Positions 6,080 to 14,782 of a stretch of 27,469 nucleotides of DNA are shown piece by piece (the stretch's first letter is position 1; every line of letters starts with the position of its first letter). The notes beneath the pieces are model-generated. The model did no database searches. It saw only the letters and a list, made by a program, of their open reading frames with translations, and had not been told where the DNA came from. A program made the translations under genes and the position numbers. Origin of the DNA: an uncultured Acetatifactor sp. (GTDB lineage: Bacteria > Bacillota > Clostridia > Lachnospirales > Lachnospiraceae); contig CAJUAP010000054.1 of NCBI GenBank assembly GCA_910584435.1, positions 1 through 27,469 on the forward strand. Direction: 5' to 3'.

Positions 6080-7909
6080 ATGGAAAGCAGAAAAGAAAAA
6101 AACGGCAGAAAGAAATATTCTAATACAGGCAATATTATCTGGGCAGTGAAAAAGTTATGGAAACTTGACAGACGTTGGATTTTGTGGGTTTTCGCAAGGA
6201 TTCCTCTGGTGGTGGCAATTCCTCTTGTGAGGGCATATTTGACGAAGGTGCTTATTGACAGTATAGGGATGGGAGCAGTTTTTGGAGAATTGTGTGTGAT
6301 TGTTCTCCTTTTTACTGTGGCAGAAATGCTGTTGGAGAAAATTAACACTTTAATTCAGCTGCGGGATTTTTCCAGAAAGTATTATCCCACAACCATAGTT
6401 CAGGATGAATTAGCTGAAATGACAGATTATCGTACTGATTATGAGAATACGGAGAAGCAGGAGTATAAGAAAATCCAGGGTTATGCATGGAGGGATGCCC
6501 GCAATGGAAACTGCTCTTTGGAGTTTGTGATGCAGGATCTGCAGAATATGCTGGCACAGGTTTTTGGGGTTATAACCTATGCGTCTCTTCTGGTTGCGCT
6601 GAATCCGGCTATTTTCGCAGTGGTAGTCGCAGTGTCCATAGGTTCTTATTACACCACCCGCTGGCAGACAGTGTATTATGAGAAAAATAAGCACAAATGG
6701 GAAAAAGAAAGTAGAAAAAAGAGTTATTTAGAGGAGCTTTCCGAAGATTTTACCAAGGCAAAGGATATTAAGCTGTATGGGCTTGCACCCTGGCTTGAGA
6801 AAATGATGCGTGATTACCAGTCGTATATATTGATGTGGAATAAGCGGTGCAGCCTCCGCGGAGTGTGGGCATCGGCACTGGCCGGGCTGATGTCGCTTCT
6901 TCAAAATGCTGCGGTATATATTGTACTGATTGAACTTTTACTGACAAAAGGTATTACTGTAGGTGAGTTTGTATTCTATTTCGGGTTGATAGAAAGCATT
7001 TCAGGTTATCTGCAGGGGATAGTGGGTAGCATTGCAAAATTAAATGACCGCGCGGAAAAAATTGCGTATTATCGTGAGCTCAACGATTATCCTGATAAGT
7101 TTAATCGTGGGAAGGGCTGTGAGCTTCCTGCGTTCCCGCTTAAGATTGAAGTGAAAGATGTATGGTACCGTTATGAAGGAGCCAAAAATGATACATTAAA
7201 GGGGATCAGTTTTGTGGTGGAAGAGGGTGAGAAGCTTGCGCTGGTGGGTGTCAATGGTGCGGGCAAAACTACTTTGATTAAGCTGATATGCGGATTATAC
7301 ACTCCTGCAAAGGGAGAGATTTTAATCGGAGGCAGAAGAATTGAGGAATACAATATAGAAGAGTACTATTCAATGTTTTCTGTTGTGTTCCAGGAAATCA
7401 GGAAGATTGCTTTTACCATGTTTGAGTTTGTGGCAAGCGCAGACTTACAGCGCCCCAATGCCAGGGAGGATGCAGTTTCTGCTATGAAGGCGGCAGGGAT
7501 ATATGAGAAGATAAAGGGGTTAGAACATGGTATGGATACGCATCTTATGAAAGCCGTTTATGATGACGGTGTTGATTTGTCCGGCGGAGAGATGCAGAAA
7601 CTGGTTTTGGCAAGAGCTATTTACAAGAACGGAGGGATTCTTATTCTGGATGAACCTACGGCTGCTCTTGACCCTATTTCCGAGAACAGACTGTATCTGC
7701 AATACAATGAACTGACCCAGGGGAAAACATCCATTTACATTTCACACCGATTTGCCTCAACGCGGTTCTGCGACCGCATTATCCTGCTTGAGGACGGCGT
7801 GATCAAAGAAAGCGGAACCCATGATGAACTGATGAGATTAGATGGAAAGTATGCTTATATGTTTGAAGTACAGAGCAAATACTATCAGGACAATGAAAAA
7901 ATGGGATAA
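6080..7909 (+). CDS. ABC exporter half-transporter, membrane plus ATPase domains
   Basis: The product is 609 residues: an N-terminal six-helix exporter membrane domain (about 20-325) and a C-terminal ATPase domain. The ATPase has Walker A GVNGAGKTT (from residue 390), signature LSGGEMQ (from 500), Walker B ILILDEPTAALDP and the switch His in YISHR. The catalytic Glu after Walker B is present. There is no N-terminal C39 peptidase domain, so it does not process a double-glycine leader itself. I start at ATG 6080, five bases after AGGTGGTG, rather than ATG 6041, which lacks a good site. It is followed 61 bases on by a second exporter half, and the two probably work together. The cargo is unknown; a peptide or small molecule is plausible from the LytTR neighbours. 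Confidence 0.9.
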   Translation: MESRKEKNGRKKYSNTGNIIWAVKKLWKLDRRWILWVFARIPLVVAIPLVRAYLTKVLIDSIGMGAVFGELCVIVLLFTVAEMLLEKINTLIQLRDFSRKYYPTTIVQDELAEMTDYRTDYENTEKQEYKKIQGYAWRDARNGNCSLEFVMQDLQNMLAQVFGVITYASLLVALNPAIFAVVVAVSIGSYYTTRWQTVYYEKNKHKWEKESRKKSYLEELSEDFTKAKDIKLYGLAPWLEKMMRDYQSYILMWNKRCSLRGVWASALAGLMSLLQNAAVYIVLIELLLTKGITVGEFVFYFGLIESISGYLQGIVGSIAKLNDRAEKIAYYRELNDYPDKFNRGKGCELPAFPLKIEVKDVWYRYEGAKNDTLKGISFVVEEGEKLALVGVNGAGKTTLIKLICGLYTPAKGEILIGGRRIEEYNIEEYYSMFSVVFQEIRKIAFTMFEFVASADLQRPNAREDAVSAMKAAGIYEKIKGLEHGMDTHLMKAVYDDGVDLSGGEMQKLVLARAIYKNGGILILDEPTAALDPISENRLYLQYNELTQGKTSIYISHRFASTRFCDRIILLEDGVIKESGTHDELMRLDGKYAYMFEVQSKYYQDNEKMG

Positions 7910-7970
7910 AAAACGGAACCGGAATAAAGAGGGCATTGAAACATATACCGAACTGGAATAGGAGAATATC

Positions 7971-9773
7971 ATGAAAAAATACAGTATCACAAAAAAGGCA
8001 TTTCAAATGTATCATTCTTATAACCCTAAATATTTTCCGCTGATGTTTGTACAGATTATTTTTGAAAATGTGTCTCCATATTTTAATTTATGGCTGTCTG
8101 CGGAAATTGTAACAGCATTATATGAAGGAAGAGACAGGGGGGAACTTTATACACTTGTGGCGGTTACTCTCTTTGGAAATCTCTTCATTCGTGTCATGGG
8201 AGCTGCCACAAACAGAAGCGGGGCCACTCAGCTGGAGATTTTAGAGAATCATCAGGCGGCTGCATTTAACCATAAAACGCTGTCGCTGGATTATGATAAA
8301 ATAGAAGATCCAGAAATCAGACAGCACAGGAGGAAAGTAAAGGAGAATGCATGGATTAACAGCTATGGCGTCATCCGGATGAGAATGGAAGTTCAACGTT
8401 TGATGAAATGCCTTGTCAATCTTGTTTTGTCAATGATGCTGTTTGCAGAGATGATTTCTTTGATTGTGACAGTTGGATTTCAGTGGTTAGGTCTTGTGCT
8501 GTTTATTGCTATCGTTGTATGTATTGCATTGACAGTGTTAAGTCAATCCTGGAGCATCAGGAAAATAACTTTGTGGAATAAAAATGTCGCAGATCAGATG
8601 CTGGATGAAAATCGTATTGATGGGGGGTATCGTCCGGACGGAATGGATAACCGCATATACTGCCAGCAGGGCATTATATCCAAACTGCGTGAAAAAATTG
8701 CCAGACAGCATCTGAAGATTTTTTCCAAAACAGCGGACATGAATTTTGTCTATGGGTTGCCGATGAGCCTTTTTTCCAATTTCCTGGAGATATGTTCTTT
8801 CTTGATTATCTGCTTTTACTGTACCATTGGAGCATTTCCTGTGGGAAGTGTTATCAAGTATGTGGGTTTTCTTCAGGGGATGATTCAGGGGATAGCAGAT
8901 TTTTTTGCCGCTCTGAACTCGCTGAAGGGGAATGAAATTTTTCTGAAAGTATATCTGGATTATTTTGACATCAGAAATGATATGTATCAGGGAAGTCTTG
9001 CGGTGGAGAAGCGCAGCGATAAAAAATATGATATTGAATTTAAAAATGTGAGTTTTCGATACGCCGGTGCACAGGATAATGCGCTGAAGAATATCAGCAT
9101 AAAGCTGAAGGTAGGAGAGCGGCTGGCAGTTGTGGGAATGAACGGCAGCGGCAAGACCACATTTATCAAGCTGCTCTGCCGTCTGTATGACCCAACCGAG
9201 GGTGAAATCGTTATGAATGATTTTAACATACGGAAATATGATTACAGGCAGTATCTTGATATTTTTTCAGTGGTGTTCCAGGATTTTAACCTGCTGGCAG
9301 TACCTTTGGGCAGCAATGTGGCATCAGCTTCCGTGTGGGATTCGGTCAAAGCAGAGATGCTTCTGGAGAAAGTGGGCTTTGGGGAACGGTATGCCAAAAT
9401 GCCGAAAGGTTTGGACACCCCTCTGTATAAGAATTTTGATCAGGATGGGGTAAACATTTCAGGAGGGGAGGCTCAGAAAATTGCGCTGGCGCGTGCATTA
9501 TACAGAGACACTCCATTTATTATTCTTGACGAACCCACAGCTGCCCTTGATCCCATTGCAGAGGCGGAAATTTATGCAAAATTCAACGAAATTGTAGGTG
9601 ATAAGACAGCTGTTTATATCAGCCACCGCCTGTCCTCCTGCCGTTTCTGTGACAGAATTGCCGTCTTCGACCAGGGAAGAATTGTGCAGATGGGAACCCA
9701 TGATGAACTGCTGGAGGATGAAACCGGGAAATATCATGAATTATGGTACGCACAGGCGCAGCATTATACTTAA
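7971..9773 (+). CDS. ABC exporter half-transporter, membrane plus ATPase domains
   Basis: The product is 600 residues with the same layout as its upstream neighbour: a membrane domain (about 20-320) followed by an ATPase domain with Walker A GMNGSGKTT (from residue 389), signature ISGGEAQ, Walker B FIILDEPTAALDP and switch His in YISHR. ATG 7971 follows AGGAGA by six bases. The catalytic Glu and signature motif are intact in both halves. Heterodimeric bacterial exporters often have one degenerate site; here neither copy shows that at the motif level, so two homodimers or a symmetric heterodimer are both possible. A 33-base palindrome (9814-9846) closes the operon. Confidence 0.9.
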   Translation: MKKYSITKKAFQMYHSYNPKYFPLMFVQIIFENVSPYFNLWLSAEIVTALYEGRDRGELYTLVAVTLFGNLFIRVMGAATNRSGATQLEILENHQAAAFNHKTLSLDYDKIEDPEIRQHRRKVKENAWINSYGVIRMRMEVQRLMKCLVNLVLSMMLFAEMISLIVTVGFQWLGLVLFIAIVVCIALTVLSQSWSIRKITLWNKNVADQMLDENRIDGGYRPDGMDNRIYCQQGIISKLREKIARQHLKIFSKTADMNFVYGLPMSLFSNFLEICSFLIICFYCTIGAFPVGSVIKYVGFLQGMIQGIADFFAALNSLKGNEIFLKVYLDYFDIRNDMYQGSLAVEKRSDKKYDIEFKNVSFRYAGAQDNALKNISIKLKVGERLAVVGMNGSGKTTFIKLLCRLYDPTEGEIVMNDFNIRKYDYRQYLDIFSVVFQDFNLLAVPLGSNVASASVWDSVKAEMLLEKVGFGERYAKMPKGLDTPLYKNFDQDGVNISGGEAQKIALARALYRDTPFIILDEPTAALDPIAEAEIYAKFNEIVGDKTAVYISHRLSSCRFCDRIAVFDQGRIVQMGTHDELLEDETGKYHELWYAQAQHYT

Positions 9774-9813
9774 TGCTCCATTCGTTTACTGTTCATTCTT
9801 CGTGAAAATAACA

Positions 9814-9846
9814 CCGGCCAGCTATCCATAGTGGATAACTGGCCGG
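9814..9846. terminator. Bidirectional terminator between convergent genes
   Basis: CCGGCCAG (9814-9821) pairs with CTGGCCGG (9839-9846), and TATCC/GGATA inside extends the stem after one mismatch. The T-rich side (GTTATTTTC) lies on the minus strand, so it best suits the leftward gene, but it also lies 40 bases after the ABC operon. Confidence 0.7.
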
Positions 9847-9897
9847 CAAACTGGAATTGAGCCTACACTCATTTGACAATTCTTCAAACCGGAATTG

Positions 9898-10401
9898 TTA
9901 CTGCTCCTGTACCCAATCGATTCCCGGATAAAGCGCTCCTGTCCGAATAAAAAACTCCACTGCTTTCACACCGCTTTCCATATCCGAGATAGCATGAATT
10001 TTGGGAATCAGGGACTGACCGCCGCTTAGAAGTTCTGTCCATACACTCTTGTCAGAATAATTAAATTCCATTATCTGCGCAACAGTAGAAGCGTAATCAG
10101 GATTGTATGAAAAAATATATTCGTCCTTCTTGCCGTTTTCGTAAAGCCTGAAACGGCCCAAATACAGCCATTCCCCATCTGAGAGCACTTCCATCCAGTC
10201 GCTTTCTCCGTCAGGGTCTAAAAACAAACAAACATTGATACCTTTATAAACTTCCTTTAATATTTTAGAGACGGTCTTCGGTGTGATTTCATCTTCTGTG
10301 TATGCCGCTCTGGAATTATAATAATCAATATATTTTACTGTGACCGCATTCGGATCAAATGAGGGAACCGTTTCTTGCTTAGGAATAATTTTAGGTTTCA
10401 C
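9898..10401 (-). CDS. Hypothetical cytoplasmic protein, function unknown
   Basis: I do not recognise this 167-residue protein. It has no signal peptide or transmembrane segment and is acidic, rich in Tyr, Trp and Glu. It contains a segment reading DGESDWMEVLSDGEWLYLGR, with a compact look reminiscent of small immunity-type or DUF proteins, but no family can be named from sequence alone. The gene is real by its signals: a GTG start (10399-10401) seven bases after AAAGGAGAG, and a near-consensus promoter (TTGCAA, 17 bases, TATAAT) on the minus strand at 10449-10477. It is a single-gene unit, convergent with the ABC exporters and divergent from the two-component system. Confidence 0.75.
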   Translation of the reverse strand: MKPKIIPKQETVPSFDPNAVTVKYIDYYNSRAAYTEDEITPKTVSKILKEVYKGINVCLFLDPDGESDWMEVLSDGEWLYLGRFRLYENGKKDEYIFSYNPDYASTVAQIMEFNYSDKSVWTELLSGGQSLIPKIHAISDMESGVKAVEFFIRTGALYPGIDWVQEQ

Positions 10402-10448
10402 AAGCCTTCTCTCCTTTTATTTTCCGCAAATTTGAGATGATATATTTA

Positions 10449-10477
10449 ATTATAAAATATGTGTCTGCTGCTTGCAA
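10449..10477 (-). promoter_or_regulatory. Sigma-A-type promoter of the unknown leftward gene
   Basis: On the minus strand, TTGCAA (10472-10477), a 17-base spacer and TATAAT (10449-10454) precede the GTG start by about 48 bases. The -10 is a perfect consensus. Confidence 0.7.
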
Positions 10478-10588
10478 TATATATTTATAGGTTTGTTTTC
10501 AGCGGGTGCACAATTTCGAAAAGGGAGATGGAAATTTACTGAAATTGTGTTATATTTGAATTGTGTATGTTTTGAGTCAGGGATTCTC

Positions 10589-10607
10589 CTTAAACAAATC
10601 TTAAACA
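10589..10607 (+). promoter_or_regulatory. 11-bp-period direct repeat, candidate OmpR-family operator
   Basis: CTTAAACA occurs at 10589-10596 and again at 10600-10607, a period of 11 bases (one helix turn), 66 bases before the regulator start. Tandem PhoB/PhoP-type sites have this spacing. A possible -10 (TACAAT, 10640-10645) lies between it and the gene; the -35 is unclear. Autoregulation is an inference. Confidence 0.4.
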
Positions 10608-10672
10608 TTTATCTTGTTTATTGTTAAAAAAGTTTCTGCTACAATAATCTCGTTCACTTTCGGGAGGGAAAA

Positions 10673-11377
10673 ATGTACAATATTTTAATTTGCGATGATG
10701 AGAGAGACATTGTGAATGCTCTGAAGATTTACTTAAATGATGTGAATTATACCTTGTTTGAAGCGTATGACGGGAAAGAAGCCCTTAAGGTTGTGGAGAA
10801 ACAGGAGATTCATCTGGTGCTGCTGGATATTATGATGCCGGAAATGGATGGGATGGAGGCAATGGTTAAGATTCGGGAGAAAAGCAATGTGCCAATTATT
10901 CTGCTCACTGCCAAGTCGGAAGATTCCGACAAAATTTTAGGGCTTACGGTCGGGGCGGATGATTATATTACGAAACCTTTTCATCCGGTGGAAGTGGCTG
11001 CAAGGGTGAAGTCCCACCTGCGCCGTTATATGCAGCTTGGCGCGGGCAATCAGCCGGCACAGGTGCTTCGGTGCGGAGGTATTGAGCTGGATGATGTGGA
11101 GAAGAAAGTAACATTGGATGGGGATGAGGTGTCTCTGACGCCTACGGAATATGAGATACTGCGGCTTTTGATGAAGTCTCCGGGCAAAGTATTTTCTCCA
11201 AGGGAAATTTATCAGAAGATTTGGAATGACCTTCCCTATGGCAGTGAGAACACGGTGGCGGTTCATATCAGGCATATCCGGGAAAAACTGGAGATTAATC
11301 CTGCAGAGCCAAGGTATTTGAAAGTGGTGTGGGGGCAGGGCTATAAGTGTGAACGGAATGAAAGATTTCAAATGTAG
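10673..11377 (+). CDS. OmpR/PhoB-family response regulator
   Basis: The product is 234 residues with a receiver domain (1-120) and a C-terminal winged-helix domain (about 135-230). The acidic pair is in LICDDE, the phospho-acceptor is Asp52 in LLDIMMPEMDG, Thr is in LLTAK and Lys in DYITKPF. The winged helix carries LTPTEYEILRLLMKSPGKVF and ends VVWGQGYK, as in VanR/PhoP-like regulators. ATG 10673 follows CGGGAGGG. It forms an operon with the membrane histidine kinase that begins 66 bases downstream. The regulated genes are not evident in the window. Confidence 0.95.
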   Translation: MYNILICDDERDIVNALKIYLNDVNYTLFEAYDGKEALKVVEKQEIHLVLLDIMMPEMDGMEAMVKIREKSNVPIILLTAKSEDSDKILGLTVGADDYITKPFHPVEVAARVKSHLRRYMQLGAGNQPAQVLRCGGIELDDVEKKVTLDGDEVSLTPTEYEILRLLMKSPGKVFSPREIYQKIWNDLPYGSENTVAVHIRHIREKLEINPAEPRYLKVVWGQGYKCERNERFQM

Positions 11378-11443
11378 GACGGGAAATGTGGACGGAATGA
11401 AGATTGTCTAAGGCTGGATGGAACATTGGAGGTGGCAGAGAAG

Positions 11444-13519
11444 ATGAAGCAGGGAACAGATAAGGCAGGGAGTGGGGAAAAAACGGATGTGGAAGAAATT
11501 CATATGGGGTGGAATTCTGAAGAAGCAGAGGAGGATACTCATAAAAGCCGCAGAAAAAAGCCATATAAGATTGCAGGAGCTTTGGCAGCAAAAGGGATTG
11601 CCTATTTCCTGTTGGTGGTGTCGTGTTTTGTAGGATTATGCGGGGGCTGTACAATAATAGTTATGCAGCAGGTGGGAATATATACTTCCAGTGAGAGTGA
11701 GGCTCTGAAGACTGTATTATATGACGTGGTACGAAGTACAGTGTTCAGGGTGCAGAGCGAGCTGTCAGACGGAAATCTGGAAGGCGCCGAGGCAATCTGC
11801 CAGGAACATAATATTGAGCTGGAGCTGATAAAGGAAGAGGATGGGACGGAAGAATTCGTGTGGGGGACGTGGAAAGAAAATTTTACAGGTCTGGAAATGG
11901 AGATGTCCATTTACTTCCGTGACACGGTGGCAGTACGAAATATTGCATTAAATGGCCATGCGTTAAAGCCGTATGAAGAGTATATTTTCCGAATCCATGT
12001 GGATACTGCATTTCCGAAAGAGGATAATTTGAAAAGAGCTGCGCAATGGGTTCCTTTTTTCTATCAGGCCAGGTTTCAGCTCATTGGAATCACAGCAGGC
12101 TGTCTTCTTGTATGCTTGGGCTGCATTATATTCCTTATGTGCAGTGCAGGACACCAGGCAGGCTGTCAGGAGATTGTACCGGGGATGCTGACCAATGTCC
12201 ATTTAGATATATTGACGATAGTTTTCGCCGGTGTGTTTGTATTTATCACTCATCTTATCAATGAACTGGGATATCAGGATAGGAATTTATGGTATATATT
12301 GCTGGTGATTACTTTGCTGACATTCCTTGTTTTCTGGGTGGTTTTATTCCTGACAGACATTGCAATACGTCTCAAAAAGGGAAGGATGCTGCGGCATACC
12401 CTGATGTTTGAAATCCTGTGCTGGCTGGGTAGAGGCATTCGTTTTCTGGGGAAAGGATTGCTGCTTCTAAGCAGTCATATTTCTTCGGCAGCTGCTGTGA
12501 CGGGGATTTGTCTTGGAATCTGTGCTTATGAATTTTTAGTGTTGATCATGGTGTCAAATAGAGAGGGGGAAGCTGCACTATTTTTATGGGCAGCGGAGAA
12601 GCTGGTTTTAATGACCATAGCATTGTATATTACTTTCAGCAATAAGCAATTGCTGCAGGCAGGTGAGGCGCTGGCGGAAGGCTGTGAGGATTATGTGGTG
12701 GATACATCGAAGATGGTGGGAGGCTTCAAGAGACATGGGGAGAATCTGAACAGCATAAGCAAAGGTATTTCAAAGGCTGTGGCAGAGCGGATGAAAAGCG
12801 AGCATTTGAAGACAGAACTTATTACGAATGTATCCCACGACCTTAAGACACCGCTTACATCCATCATAAATTATGCGGACTTAATATGCGAAGAGGCAGC
12901 CAGGGGGGCCGGAGAAGATGAATCTGCGGTTCACTCCAAAACAGCGGAATATGCGGAAGTATTGCTGCGTCAGTCCAGGCGGCTGAAGAAGCTTTTGGAT
13001 GATTTGGTGGAGGCATCCAAGGCGACAACGGGAAATTTAGAGGTAAATCTGGAATCCTGCCAGGTGGGGGTTCTATTGTCCCAGGCAGTGGGGGAATATG
13101 AGAAACGGATGGAGGAAAGGGGGCTGAGGCTTATTGTCAGACAGCCGCAGGAGCCGGTAAATATCATTGCGGACGGAAGGCATTTATGGAGAGTGTTCGA
13201 TAATCTGCTCAATAATATCTGCAAATATGCACAGGCCAATTCCAGAGTATATCTGAGCGTGGAGACAAAGGACGAAGCTGTAATGATTATATTCCGCAAC
13301 ATGTCAAAATATCCTCTGGAACTTTCGGCGGAGGAACTGCAGGAACGCTTTGTCAGGGGGGATAAGTCGCGGCATATGGAAGGAAACGGATTGGGGCTGT
13401 CCATTGCCGGAAGCCTGATAGAGCTGCAGAATGGAAAAATGGATATTGTGACGGATGGTGATTTGTTCAAAGTCATCCTGCAGCTTGGCAGGGATTACAG
13501 TTCTGAATCAACCGGGTGA
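11444..13519 (+). CDS. Membrane sensor histidine kinase, HisKA type
   Basis: The product is 691 residues, partner of the OmpR-type regulator upstream. It has one transmembrane segment (about 47-69), an extracytoplasmic region of about 140 residues, then a cluster of about five more membrane segments (about 210-400). The kinase core follows, with the H-box NVSHDLKTPLTSI (phospho-acceptor His465), N-box RVFDNLLNNICKYA and G-box GNGLGLSI. The first 40 residues are very hydrophilic (Lys/Glu-rich). I start at ATG 11444, 11 bases after GGAGG (11428-11432); an upstream TTG at 11426 in the same frame is possible. The multi-helix sensor unit resembles other large clostridial kinases of unknown ligand. 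A strong terminator follows at 13628. Confidence 0.9.
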   Translation: MKQGTDKAGSGEKTDVEEIHMGWNSEEAEEDTHKSRRKKPYKIAGALAAKGIAYFLLVVSCFVGLCGGCTIIVMQQVGIYTSSESEALKTVLYDVVRSTVFRVQSELSDGNLEGAEAICQEHNIELELIKEEDGTEEFVWGTWKENFTGLEMEMSIYFRDTVAVRNIALNGHALKPYEEYIFRIHVDTAFPKEDNLKRAAQWVPFFYQARFQLIGITAGCLLVCLGCIIFLMCSAGHQAGCQEIVPGMLTNVHLDILTIVFAGVFVFITHLINELGYQDRNLWYILLVITLLTFLVFWVVLFLTDIAIRLKKGRMLRHTLMFEILCWLGRGIRFLGKGLLLLSSHISSAAAVTGICLGICAYEFLVLIMVSNREGEAALFLWAAEKLVLMTIALYITFSNKQLLQAGEALAEGCEDYVVDTSKMVGGFKRHGENLNSISKGISKAVAERMKSEHLKTELITNVSHDLKTPLTSIINYADLICEEAARGAGEDESAVHSKTAEYAEVLLRQSRRLKKLLDDLVEASKATTGNLEVNLESCQVGVLLSQAVGEYEKRMEERGLRLIVRQPQEPVNIIADGRHLWRVFDNLLNNICKYAQANSRVYLSVETKDEAVMIIFRNMSKYPLELSAEELQERFVRGDKSRHMEGNGLGLSIAGSLIELQNGKMDIVTDGDLFKVILQLGRDYSSESTG

Positions 13520-13627
13520 CGATGCTGGATACCCATTTGTATCCTAATCTCTAAACGTTCCCATTTCTTACTTAAAAGCCAGGCAATATCATTTTGATAA
13601 TTCGAAATATAGTCCCCATAGAACCAG

Positions 13628-13672
13628 GGCCTTGAAGTGAAAGAATATTACATTTTAAGGCCATTTTTATTT
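13628..13672 (+). terminator. Rho-independent terminator of the two-component operon
   Basis: GGCCTTGAAGTG (13628-13639) pairs with CATTTTAAGGCC (13651-13662) as a 12-bp RNA stem with two G-U pairs. ATTTTTATTTT follows. The rest of the 390-base gap 13520-13909 holds a candidate promoter, a 9-bp triple repeat and a start-stop element, but no gene I can support. Confidence 0.8.
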
Positions 13673-13727
13673 TATAAATAAAGTAAATTGGATGTAGAAG
13701 ATAGACAATTAAGATGTATATAAAAAA

Positions 13728-13756
13728 TTTACAACTTATTTATTCTTTATTAATAT
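13728..13756 (+). promoter_or_regulatory. Candidate promoter of the broken secreted-protein gene
   Basis: TTTACA (13728-13733), a 17-base spacer and TAATAT (13751-13756) lie in a strongly AT-rich stretch about 155 bases before the gene. Confidence 0.45.
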
Positions 13757-13775
13757 ATTCTCTGTAAAATGTATT

Positions 13776-13802
13776 ATGTAGTGCATGTAGTTCATGTAGT
13801 GC
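13776..13802 (+). repeat. Three 9-bp tandem repeats in a leader region
   Basis: ATGTAGTGC, ATGTAGTTC and ATGTAGTGC follow each other without gaps, one base differing in the middle copy. They lie about 20 bases downstream of the candidate -10 and could be a regulator site or an RNA leader feature. Confidence 0.7.
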
Positions 13803-13831
13803 ACATGGAGTTGATTGGGCGAAAATGTGAT

Positions 13832-13849
13832 AGGAGGTGAAGTATGTAA
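13832..13849 (+). other. Start-stop element: strong ribosome binding site with ATG-TAA
   Basis: AGGAGG (13832-13837) is followed six bases later by ATG and immediately TAA (13844-13849). It may be a two-codon minigene, or the remnant of a small gene that has lost its frame. It lies 61 bases before the ATT start of the next, broken gene. Confidence 0.5.
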
Positions 13850-13909
13850 GTGAAGTGTATTGCCTAAACAAATTTGAGAAAAAAGTATGTTAAAAAGGAG
13901 GATAATTAA

Positions 13910-14759
13910 ATTAGTAAAAAACGACGTTTTTTATGTATGTTTTTGTGCTATGTTCTGGTTATTTGTATGCTGCCTTCAAGTGTTATGTATGCAGCTGCAG
14001 CTGAACTTGATGCAGATTACAGGGCAGTTTCTGTCAACACATTAAATATGATAGAACAGCTTAATGATGAAATTGTAGAATTAAGGATGGAGCGTTCTGA
14101 GATCGAAGATGAGGATAGTGTTAGATTAAGTGATATTGACAGTGAAATTAGTAAAAAGCAAAAACAAATTCATCTAATTTTTACTTCAATTGGTCAAGAC
14201 CGTAATTTGCATCGTTCCACAAGTAAGAAGATATATGATTCATTCGAGGCCAATTCAAATGAATGTAAAAAATTTATTAACGATTTGATAAAGGTTTATG
14301 CGGCTAAAGTAGTTAATGTAATAATTGGAGATTCTATTATACATCTGGCTCCTTGGGAATTATTATTTAATGATAAACCCCAGGCGAATCAAATATCTTC
14401 AAATGGCGATGCACTGTTCTACACTGAATACTGTTTCGGTGCAAAAATTTGTTTTTGTATATGATACATCAAAAGATAATTGGGTTTATTGTCTGTCTAC
14501 AAATAAAGTCAGCTGTTCTCTTAGTGTCACAGCAGCATTATGTATTGATGGCAGAGCAGTTAATCAGTCAAAAGATTATGGACCTACATGGATCTACGGT
14601 GATTGGAATAATGCTTCTAAGGATGCGGATTTTGGATATAATAACGGAATTGAAATGCAGACATGTATCAGTGAAGTTCGTGTTGAAAGTACATCTAAAA
14701 ATACGGTAGAAGTGGTGAATTATATTCATACACCTAAATATGTAGCTCATATGTTGTAA
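13910..14759 (+). pseudogene. Frameshifted secreted protein gene with ATT in place of a start codon
   Basis: The frame begins after AAGGAGG (13895-13901) with ATT at 13910, eight bases on, and reads SKKRRFLCMFLCYVLVICML then a site ending in AAAAE. This is a textbook signal peptide with a basic N-region, hydrophobic core and Ala-rich cleavage site, so ATT (perhaps a mutated ATG) is the likely start. An internal ATG at 13937 loses the basic region and is 35 bases from the binding site. The mature part has a Glu/Lys-rich coiled-coil-like segment. The frame breaks at an A5 run (14443-14447). Removing one A would join ALFYTEYCFGAK to FVFVYDTSKDNWVYC, and the frame then runs to TAA at 14757-14759. 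The joined product would be about 282 residues. I do not recognise the family. Its AT-rich composition differs from neighbours. Confidence 0.7.
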
Positions 14760-14782
14760 AAATCAGGCTATGTGAGGGAAAA

